A stretch of DNA of 26,633 nt from JAEUOS01 sp040382235 (GTDB lineage Bacteria; Pseudomonadota; Gammaproteobacteria; Burkholderiales; JAEUOS01): NCBI GenBank assembly GCA_040382235.1, contig JBEIFV010000080.1, positions 1 through 26,633 on the forward strand. The letters are read 5' to 3'. The first letter of the stretch is position 1, and every line of letters starts with the position of its first letter. Below the pieces are notes generated by a model, which was not told where the DNA came from, made no database searches, and saw only the letters and a list, made by a program, of their open reading frames with translations. The translations under genes and the position numbers were made by a program. This document shows positions 7,339 through 13,568 of the stretch, one piece after another.

Positions 7339-7344
7339 ATCCTA
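7339..7344 (-). promoter_or_regulatory. candidate -10 element for the usp-hemerythrin unit
   Basis: The minus strand reads TAGGAT here (TAAGAT overlaps just downstream). Its centre lies about 31 bases from the centre of the FNR box. This is close to the 32 expected when an FNR dimer is centred at -41.5, and it places the transcription start near 7331. Prediction from spacing only. Confidence 0.5.
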
Positions 7345-7365
7345 GTGCGTCGGCGCTGGTTGACG

Positions 7366-7379
7366 TTGATGTGGATCAA
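7366..7379. promoter_or_regulatory. FNR/ANR-type binding site
   Basis: TTGATgtggATCAA is an exact match to the FNR consensus TTGAT-N4-ATCAA. It lies in the 182-base gap between the divergent usp gene (start 7256) and narX (start 7439). Geometry fits class II activation of the leftward unit. Towards narX the corresponding -10 position (about 7402-7407, CACACT-like) is poor, so an effect on narX is less certain. I found no second perfect copy in the window. Confidence 0.85.
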
Positions 7380-7438
7380 CTCGGCAGCGGCAATCGGCCG
7401 CACACTGCCTCCTTCGATTGCATGCAGGTGAGGCGCGG

Positions 7439-9352
7439 ATGCGCAATCTGAGTTCGAAGATCATCGCCATCCAGGTCCTGTTTCTGGTGGTCGCGCTGAT
7501 GTCGATCGGTTTGACCCTGTTGGTGTCGTGGCAACTCGAAGGTGGCGCGGCGGCGATCAACGATGCCGGCAGCCTGCGCATGCGCGCCTACCGCCTGGCT
7601 TTTGTGCTGTCCGACAGTCGCGATGGTCTGTCACCGGCGGCACGGCGCGACCTGGCGGCGGACCTGAATGAATTTGACAGCGTGCTTGCCACCCTCAAGC
7701 GCGGCGACCCGGCGCGCCCGCTGCTGCTGCCGGCCAACCCGCAGGTGGCTGACCTCTTCGCCGGCATCGAGGCGCGTTGGACAGTGCTGCGGGCGGTGGT
7801 GCAGCGCGCTGTCGACGGCCTGCCGGCGACGCTCGCGCGCGCGGATGTCGCCGCCTTTGTCGAGGCCACCAACGTGCTGGTGTTCCGCATCGAGGACGAT
7901 CTGGCGCGCAGCACCAATCTGTTGACCATGTTCCAGCTGGGCTTGGTGGGTCTGGCAATCGCCGGCGCGATCGCACTGGTGTACCTGGCATTCCTGGTGA
8001 TCATCCTGCCACTGCAGCGCTTGCGTGAAGGCATGCAACGCATGGCGGCGGCCGACTTCAGTGTGCGCCTGCCGGCGCGTGGGCGCGATGAATTCGGCCA
8101 GCTTGCCGCCGGCTTCAACCACATGGCTGACCGTTTGCGCGACTTGTACGACAACCTCGAGTCGCGCGTGCAGGACAAGACCCGCAGCCTGGCCGAGCGC
8201 AATGTCGAACTGACGGCCCTGTACGACACGGCGGCGTTCCTGGCCGAACCGCAGGGGCAGGAAGCGCTGTGCCGCGGTTTTCTCGAGCGCGTCGCCGCAG
8301 CCCTCGGTGCGGACGCGGCGGCGCTGCGTCTGGTCGGTTCCGATCCGCCGCAGCTGCACCTGTCCGCCGCCCACAATCTGCCGCCAGGTTTCGCCGCCGA
8401 CACCCGTTGCGTGGCGGTCGGCACCTGCGCCTGCGGGCAGGCGGCGAGCAGCGAGTCGACCATCCACTGGGGGGGCGCCGACGGCGCCGCCGCGCCACTG
8501 GCCAATTGCCGCAAGCACGGCCTGATGGCGATGAGCGCGGTGCCGCTGCGCACCCGGAACGTGACCATCGGCGTGCTCAACCTGTTCTACCGCGTGCCGC
8601 GCGAGCTCGCGGTGCGCGAGCGGCATTTGCTGGAGACCCTGGGCCAGCACCTGGGTGTGGCCATCGAAAACCTGCGGCTGATGTCACGTGCCAAGGAAAT
8701 GGCGGTATCGGAAGAGCGCAACCTGCTGGCGCAGGAGCTGCACGACAGCATCGCGCAATCGCTGGCCTTCCTCAACCTGCAGGTGCAGATGCTGGGCGCT
8801 GCCCTCAAGCGCGAGGACCGCAACGCCGCCGGGCTGGCCGCCGGCGAGATCGCCACCGGGGTGCGCGAATGCTATGCCGACGTGCGCGAGCTGTTGCTGC
8901 ATTTCCGCACCCGCAGCAGCCATGAGGACATCGGCGCGGCGCTGCGGCTGACGCTGAAGAAATTCGAGCAGCAAAGCGGGATTCGCGTCACTTTCCTGGA
9001 AAGCGGCCATGCGATGCCGGTGCCGGCGGACGAGCAGGTGCAGATCCTGCACATCATCGGCGAGGCGCTGTCGAACGTGCGCAAGCACGCCGGTGCCAGC
9101 GAGGTCAGTGTAAGCCTCAAGCGCGGGCCGGTCTATACCTTTGAGGTGAGCGACGACGGACGCGGTTTCGCGGCCGGCAACAGCGCGGCTTCCGAACTGC
9201 ACGTGGGCCTTTCGATCATGCAGGAGCGCGCGCGGCGCGCCGGGGCGACCGTCACAGTGGCAAGCGAGCCCGGGCGTGGCACGCGGGTGACCTTGTCGAT
9301 GCCGGTGGCGCCGCCCCACCAGGTGGCTGCGGCAGCGAACGCGGCAGGCTGA
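7439..9352 (+). CDS. narX: NarX-type nitrate/nitrite sensor histidine kinase
   Basis: Encodes 637 residues. A first membrane helix (about 10-31) is followed by a P-box-like motif AINDAGSLRMRAYRLA (39-54), the known nitrate-contact region of NarX/NarQ. A helical periplasmic sensor, a second helix (about 167-191) and a HAMP linker follow. The GAF-like central module (about 255-412) has Cys324, Cys330, Cys332 and Cys357. The HisKA_3 segment places the phosphoacceptor at His435 (AQELHDSIAQS). The ATPase domain shows the N box at Asn546, DDGRGF (572-577) and a GLSIMQERARRAG box. ATG 7439 follows AGGTGAGG; an in-frame TTG at 7418 is less likely. It lies 20 bases before narL. Confidence 0.93.
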   Translation: MRNLSSKIIAIQVLFLVVALMSIGLTLLVSWQLEGGAAAINDAGSLRMRAYRLAFVLSDSRDGLSPAARRDLAADLNEFDSVLATLKRGDPARPLLLPANPQVADLFAGIEARWTVLRAVVQRAVDGLPATLARADVAAFVEATNVLVFRIEDDLARSTNLLTMFQLGLVGLAIAGAIALVYLAFLVIILPLQRLREGMQRMAAADFSVRLPARGRDEFGQLAAGFNHMADRLRDLYDNLESRVQDKTRSLAERNVELTALYDTAAFLAEPQGQEALCRGFLERVAAALGADAAALRLVGSDPPQLHLSAAHNLPPGFAADTRCVAVGTCACGQAASSESTIHWGGADGAAAPLANCRKHGLMAMSAVPLRTRNVTIGVLNLFYRVPRELAVRERHLLETLGQHLGVAIENLRLMSRAKEMAVSEERNLLAQELHDSIAQSLAFLNLQVQMLGAALKREDRNAAGLAAGEIATGVRECYADVRELLLHFRTRSSHEDIGAALRLTLKKFEQQSGIRVTFLESGHAMPVPADEQVQILHIIGEALSNVRKHAGASEVSVSLKRGPVYTFEVSDDGRGFAAGNSAASELHVGLSIMQERARRAGATVTVASEPGRGTRVTLSMPVAPPHQVAAAANAAG

Positions 9353-9372
9353 AGCATAACGACGAGGAAGAC

Positions 9373-10035
9373 ATGGGCATACGCATTCTGCTGGTGGACG
9401 ACCACAAGCTGTTCCGGCGCGGCCTCTCGGCGCTGTTGCGCGGCGAGCCCGATTTCGAGGTCGTGGGCGAGGCCGGCGACGCTGTCGAGGGCATCAAGCA
9501 GGCCGCTGCGCTCAAACCCGATGTCGTGTTGCTGGACCTGCACATGCCGGGCATCACCGGGGTCGACGCGCTGGCCGGGATGCTTGAGTTGGCGCCAGGC
9601 GCGCGCATCCTGATGCTGACCGTATCCGAAGACGGTGCCGACCTGATGGCGGCACTGCGCGCCGGCGCCTGCGGCTACCTGCTCAAGAACATCGACGGCG
9701 AGTACCTGGTCGACTCGATTCGCCGCGCAGCGCGCGGTGAGTCGGTAGTGTGCGCCGAACTGACGGGAAAGCTGGTCGATGGCGTGCGCGACAGCGCAAG
9801 CGCCGAGGCGACCGGCCTCGGTGTCTTGAGCCCGCGCGAGCGCGATATCGTCAGCCACATCGCCGTGGGCTGCAGCAACAAGGAGATCGCCCGTTTGCTC
9901 GGCGTGGCCGAGAGCACGGTGAAAATCCACGTGCAACACGTCATGCGCAAGCTCAAGCTTTCCAGCCGGGTGCAGATCGCCGTGCTGGCGGCGGGCAGCG
10001 GCGCGCCCGCGCGCCAGGCTGCGCCCAGGCCGTAG
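9373..10035 (+). CDS. narL: NarL-type response regulator
   Basis: Encodes 220 residues of the NarL/FixJ class. The receiver domain has Asp9/Asp10, phosphoacceptor Asp55 (LLDLHMPG), Thr83 and Lys105. The LuxR-type helix-turn-helix covers about 150-207 (LSPRERDIVSHIAVGCSNKE, then IARLLGVAESTVKIHVQHVM). The ATG follows GAGGAAG. As partner of NarX it is expected to activate the downstream narK/narG genes in nitrate. The C-terminal 13 residues are a short Ala/Pro/Arg tail. Function rests on family and position next to narX. Confidence 0.94.
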   Translation: MGIRILLVDDHKLFRRGLSALLRGEPDFEVVGEAGDAVEGIKQAAALKPDVVLLDLHMPGITGVDALAGMLELAPGARILMLTVSEDGADLMAALRAGACGYLLKNIDGEYLVDSIRRAARGESVVCAELTGKLVDGVRDSASAEATGLGVLSPRERDIVSHIAVGCSNKEIARLLGVAESTVKIHVQHVMRKLKLSSRVQIAVLAAGSGAPARQAAPRP

Positions 10036-10067
10036 CCCCGCGTCTTTCACGCCACCGGCAGGCCATC

Positions 10068-10511
10068 TTGTTCCAACACATCCTGATCCCGATCGACGGC
10101 AGCGAGTTCTCCGACCTGGCCATCGCGACCGGCGTCCGTTTCGCACAGGCAATCGGCGCGCGTATCACCGGCTTCATCGCCGAACCGGAGGTGACGGTGC
10201 CGAACCTGCCGGGATTTGTCGGCCGCGAATCCGGCGCCGGCCGCGGCCCGCGCTTCAAGCCGCGCCTGCATGCGCAGTTCGCGCTGGATCGCATCGCCGC
10301 GGCGGCGGCTGCCGCCGGGGTGGCGTTCGCCATCGACACCGTGGCCGACAACGATGCTGCCGAAGCGATCATCGAGGCGGCCCGACGCCATGCTTGCGAC
10401 CTGATCGTGATGGCATCGCATGAAAGGCACGGGCTGGATCGCCTGCTGCACGGCAGCGCCACTGGCGACGTGCTGAGCCAGTCGAAGATTCCGGTCCTGG
10501 TGCTGCGCTAA
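10068..10511 (+). CDS. second universal stress protein, UspA family, with TTG start
   Basis: Encodes a 147-residue Usp domain. I chose the TTG at 10068 because it yields MFQHILIPIDGSEFSD, which matches the usual Usp N-terminus; no ATG or GTG gives a sensible start, and the frame upstream is a shadow of narL. An AGG triplet lies just before it. The C-terminus has CDLIVMASHERHGLDRLLHG and SATGDVLSQSKIPVLVL. The Gly of the usual SHGRRG loop is Glu119 here, so nucleotide binding may be altered. It follows narL by 32 bases and so is probably co-transcribed with narXL. It differs clearly in sequence from the usp gene at 6810. Confidence 0.87.
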   Translation: MFQHILIPIDGSEFSDLAIATGVRFAQAIGARITGFIAEPEVTVPNLPGFVGRESGAGRGPRFKPRLHAQFALDRIAAAAAAAGVAFAIDTVADNDAAEAIIEAARRHACDLIVMASHERHGLDRLLHGSATGDVLSQSKIPVLVLR

Positions 10512-10590
10512 CCCCAGGCGCCTGGCGGTGCTGCGTGGCCGCAGCGCCGTACTCCTTGGCCGCAGGGCCACGCCTGGCGGGCATGCCCGC
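10512..10590. repeat. cluster of short palindromes after the narXL-usp unit
   Basis: CCAGGCGCCTGG (10514-10525) is a perfect palindrome. A stem-loop follows at 10526-10549 (CGGTGCTGCG/CGCAGCGCCG, one G-T pair), and a third hairpin TGGCC-GCAG-GGCCA ends at 10570. CGCCTGGCGG occurs twice (10519 and 10571) and GGCCGCAG twice. No clear T-tract follows, so this could be a weak terminator or a REP-like element separating narXL-usp from narK1. Confidence 0.4.
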
Positions 10591-10600
10591 AGTCGGCGCA

Positions 10601-10620
10601 CATAGTTCTTTCGAACTATG
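10601..10620. promoter_or_regulatory. interrupted palindrome upstream of narK1, candidate operator
   Basis: CATAGTTC-tttc-GAACTATG has perfect 8-base arms around a 4-base spacer, 100 bases upstream of the narK1 start. It is AT-richer than its surroundings and does not match the FNR consensus or the NarL 7-2-7 arrangement. It could bind a dimeric regulator or act as an RNA hairpin. The symmetry is seen directly; the role is unknown. Confidence 0.45.
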
Positions 10621-10623
10621 CCG

Positions 10624-10653
10624 TATCCCCCCGACGATTCCCGCGCTATCCCC
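10624..10653. promoter_or_regulatory. paired TATCCCC repeats upstream of narK1
   Basis: TATCCCC occurs at 10624-10630 and again at 10647-10653, 23 bases apart on the same face, about two helical turns. They resemble the NarL heptamer TACYYMT only partly. A possible -10 (TAAATT, 10688-10693) lies downstream. Given the adjacent narXL genes, NarL binding is a reasonable but untested idea. Confidence 0.3.
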
Positions 10654-10720
10654 ATCAGATGAATAGGCGGCGCGCCGTGCGCAGCCTAAATTGCCAACCA
10701 TGTCCAAGGGGGAGCGATTC

Positions 10721-12001
10721 ATGGCAAGCACGCAATCAGGCAAGGCGGTGTCGACACTGGTCGTAAGCACGCTCGCTTTCACCATCTGCTTCGCGATCTG
10801 GATGATGTTCGGCGTGATCGGCATTCCGATCAAGAAGACCCTGGGACTCAACGCCACCGAATTCGGCCTCCTGGCGGCAACCCCGGTACTCACCGGCTCG
10901 CTGATCCGCGTGCCGCTCGGCCTGTGGACCGATCGCTACGGCGGCCGCATCGTGTTCTTCATCCTGATGCTGTGCTGCGTGGTGCCGATCTGGCTGATCG
11001 GCTATGCCACCCAGTACTGGCATTTCCTGGTGCTGGGCCTGTTCGTGGGCATGGCCGGTGGATCGTTCTCGGTCGGCACGCCCTACGTCGCGCGCTGGTT
11101 CAAGAAAGACCGGCAGGGTTTCGCCATGGGCGTATTCGGTGCCGGCAACTCCGGTGCCGCGCTCAACAAATTCGTGGCGCCGGTGATCGTGGTGGCGATC
11201 GGCTGGCAGTTCGTGCCGCAGGTCTACGCCGCCGCGATGCTGGTCACCGCCATCCTGTTCTGGTTTTTCAGTTATTCCGATCCGAGCCACCTGGTGCCGG
11301 CCAAGGTCACCCTGCGCGAGCAACTGGCGACGCTGAAGGACCCGAATGTATGGAAGTACTGCCAGTATTACTCGATCGTGTTCGGCGGCTATGTCGCACT
11401 TTCCTTGTGGATGGTGCAGTACTACGTCGGTGAATACGGCATGGACATCCGCGTCGCGGCGCTGCTGGCGGCCTGCTTCTCGCTGCCGGGCGGCGTGCTG
11501 CGCGCCGTCGGCGGCTGGTTGTCCGACAAGCACGGCGCGCACAACGTCACCTGGTGGGTGCTGTGGGTCAGCTGGATCTGCCTGTTCATCCTGTCCTACC
11601 CGCAGACCGACTTCACCGTGCTGGGCATCGACGGCCCGAAAACCTTCCATATCGGCTTGAACGTCTGGGTGTTCACCGCGCTGATGTTCATCATGGGCAT
11701 CGCCTGGGCCTTCGGCAAGGCATCGGTGTTCAAGTACATCGCCGACGAGTACCCGCAGAACATCGGCGCCATTTCCGGCGTGGTCGGCCTGGCAGGCGGC
11801 ATGGGCGGTTTCGTGCTGCCGATCATGTTCGGCGCGCTGCAGGATTTCACCGGCATCCGCTCCAGCGCCTTCATGCTGCTCTACGGCATCGTCTGGGTCT
11901 CGCTGATCTGGATGTACTGGACCGAAGTGCGCAAGACCGAGGTCATGGGCCTCAAATCCCCCGCCAGCCCGCTGTCGCCGGGCGCCCCGGCCAAATCCTG
12001 A
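10721..12001 (+). CDS. narK1: NarK1-type nitrate transporter (MFS)
   Basis: Encodes a 426-residue major facilitator protein with about 12 membrane helices. The MFS loop motif GLWTDRYGGR is at 67-76. Arg63 (SLIRVPLG) is the expected nitrate-contacting Arg of helix 2. The nitrate signature AGGSFSVGTPYVARWF lies at 112-127 and its partner GLAGGMGGFVLPIMFG near the C-terminus. It fits the NarK1 group, thought to be proton-nitrate symporters that start nitrate uptake. The ATG at 10721 follows AAGGGGGA; an upstream TTG at 10691 is rejected. It opens the narK1-narK2-narGHJI series. Confidence 0.93.
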   Translation: MASTQSGKAVSTLVVSTLAFTICFAIWMMFGVIGIPIKKTLGLNATEFGLLAATPVLTGSLIRVPLGLWTDRYGGRIVFFILMLCCVVPIWLIGYATQYWHFLVLGLFVGMAGGSFSVGTPYVARWFKKDRQGFAMGVFGAGNSGAALNKFVAPVIVVAIGWQFVPQVYAAAMLVTAILFWFFSYSDPSHLVPAKVTLREQLATLKDPNVWKYCQYYSIVFGGYVALSLWMVQYYVGEYGMDIRVAALLAACFSLPGGVLRAVGGWLSDKHGAHNVTWWVLWVSWICLFILSYPQTDFTVLGIDGPKTFHIGLNVWVFTALMFIMGIAWAFGKASVFKYIADEYPQNIGAISGVVGLAGGMGGFVLPIMFGALQDFTGIRSSAFMLLYGIVWVSLIWMYWTEVRKTEVMGLKSPASPLSPGAPAKS

Positions 12002-12036
12002 GTGCAGTTCACGTTCCCTCTACAAGGAGAAACATC

Positions 12037-13422
12037 ATGGCATCCCACGTACTGAACGAATGGAAGCCGGAAAATCCGGCATTCTGGGATGGCGGCGGAA
12101 AGGCGGTTGCCACGCGCAACCTGTGGATTTCCATACCGGCGCTGTTGCTGGCGTTCGCAGTCTGGATGGTATGGAGCGCGGTCGTGGTGAACCTGCCCAA
12201 TGTCGGCTTCAGGTACACCACCAATCAGCTGTTCTGGCTGGCCGCCTTGCCGGCCCTGTGCGGCGCCACACTGCGCATCTTCTACTCCTTCATGGTGCCG
12301 ATCTTCGGCGGTCGCAAGTGGACCGCGATCTCGACCGCTTCGCTGCTGTTGCCGGCCCTGGGCATCGGCTACGCGGTCCAGGACCCGACCACCGGCTATG
12401 AGGTCATGGTGGTACTGGCGCTGTTGTGCGGCTTCGGCGGCGGCAACTTCGCCAGCTCGATGTCGAACATCAGCTTTTTCTATCCCAAGGCGCAGAAGGG
12501 CATGGCCCTGGGCATGAATGCGGGCCTCGGTAACCTCGGTGTTTCGGTAGTGCAGTTCGTGGTGCCGATGGTGATCACCGCCGGGGTGTTCGGTGCGCTC
12601 GGCGGCGAACCGGCGACCTGGACCAAGGGCGGCGAAACCCGCCAGATGTGGTTGCAGAATGCCGGCTTCATCTGGGTGCCGTTCATCATCGCAGCCTCTC
12701 TTGCCGCGTGGTTTGGAATGAACGACATCGCCGATGCCAAGGCTTCGTTTTCCGACCAGGCGGTGATCTTCAAGCGCAAGCACAACTGGCTCATGTGCTG
12801 GTTGTATCTGGGCACCTTCGGTTCGTTCATCGGGTATTCGGCCGGCTTTCCGCTTCTCATCAAGTCGCAGTTCCCGACCGTCAACGCGCTGCAATATGCA
12901 TACCTCGGGCCACTGGTGGGCGCCCTGATCCGGCCGGCTGGTGGCTGGCTGTCCGACAAGCTTGGCGGCGCGCGCGTCACGTTCTGGAACTTCATCGCGA
13001 TGGCGCTGGCGGTTTGCGGCGTTCTGTACTTCCTGCCGGGCGGGCCGGCGGGCGGCAGTTTCCAGGGCTTTCTGGTGATGTTCATGCTTCTGTTCACCAC
13101 CGCCGGCATCGGCAACGGCTCGACCTTCCGCATGATCCCGGTCATCTTCCTGACCGAGCGTCAACGCGAGGCAGCGGGAAAGGGCCCGCAGGCACAGGAG
13201 CAGGCGGTGCGTGATGCCAACAAGGAAGGCGCGGCCGTGCTTGGCTTCTCCTCGGCGATTGGCGCATATGGCGGCTTCTTCATTCCCAAGAGCTACGGTA
13301 CGTCGATTGCCCTGTTCGGCGGGCCGGAAGGGGCGCTCTACGCGTTCATCGTGTTCTACATCACCTGCATCGGCATGACCTGGTGGTACTACTCGCGCAA
13401 GGGTGCGGAGATGCCGTGCTGA
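12037..13422 (+). CDS. narK2: NarK2-type nitrate/nitrite antiporter (MFS)
   Basis: Encodes 461 residues with about 12 membrane helices. Arg80 (CGATLRIFYSFMVPIFGGRK) is the probable substrate Arg of helix 2. The signature GFGGGNFASSMSNISFFYPK begins at 132 and continues KGMALGMNAGLGNLGVS. A second Gly-rich segment (GFSSAIGAYGGFFIPK) lies near the C-terminus, after a hydrophilic loop (ERQREAAGKGPQAQEQAVRD) typical of NarK2 proteins. This group is thought to exchange external nitrate for internal nitrite. The ATG follows CAAGGAGAA, 35 bases after narK1. In some denitrifiers NarK1 and NarK2 are fused; here they are separate genes. Confidence 0.93.
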   Translation: MASHVLNEWKPENPAFWDGGGKAVATRNLWISIPALLLAFAVWMVWSAVVVNLPNVGFRYTTNQLFWLAALPALCGATLRIFYSFMVPIFGGRKWTAISTASLLLPALGIGYAVQDPTTGYEVMVVLALLCGFGGGNFASSMSNISFFYPKAQKGMALGMNAGLGNLGVSVVQFVVPMVITAGVFGALGGEPATWTKGGETRQMWLQNAGFIWVPFIIAASLAAWFGMNDIADAKASFSDQAVIFKRKHNWLMCWLYLGTFGSFIGYSAGFPLLIKSQFPTVNALQYAYLGPLVGALIRPAGGWLSDKLGGARVTFWNFIAMALAVCGVLYFLPGGPAGGSFQGFLVMFMLLFTTAGIGNGSTFRMIPVIFLTERQREAAGKGPQAQEQAVRDANKEGAAVLGFSSAIGAYGGFFIPKSYGTSIALFGGPEGALYAFIVFYITCIGMTWWYYSRKGAEMPC

Positions 13423-13568
13423 AAAGGCTCGCGCGAGCGGCCTGTCGTGCGCTCGTGTCGCGTCGATCGAGTGACAACACGAAGCATGGTCGCGCCGCCG
13501 AAGCCTGCGGCGCAGGCGCGAATGCCGGGAGCCGTGCAATGAACCGCATTGAATCGAAGGAATGAGAC
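13423..13568 (+). promoter_or_regulatory. narK2-narG intergenic region with two hairpins
   Basis: This 146-base gap holds a perfect 12-base palindrome GCTCGCGCGAGC (13427-13438) and a hairpin GCCTGC-GGC-GCAGGC (13503-13517). A minimal ORF MNRIESKE (13539-13565) ends 3 bases before narG. No FNR box is present. The hairpins may protect or attenuate the narGHJI message; a separate narG promoter cannot be identified by eye. Confidence 0.35.

Noticed and set aside
7400..7414. FNR-dependent promoter for narX from the same box
   Set aside because: The expected -10 region is a poor match (CACACT-like); not excluded, but not supported.
7418..7438. TTG start giving a 7-residue longer NarX
   Set aside because: ATG 7439 has an AGGTGAGG site at good distance, and the extension would contain that site.
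10624..10653. TATCCCC repeats as definite NarL sites
   Set aside because: They differ from TACYYMT at key positions and lack the 7-2-7 inverted arrangement, so they are listed only as candidates.
10691..10720. TTG start giving a longer NarK1
   Set aside because: ATG 10721 has AAGGGGGA just upstream, which the longer version would encode as protein.
11881..13539. 552-codon minus-strand frame opposite narK2
   Set aside because: Shadow frame; NarK2 on the + strand is unmistakable and the antisense product is charged low-complexity sequence.
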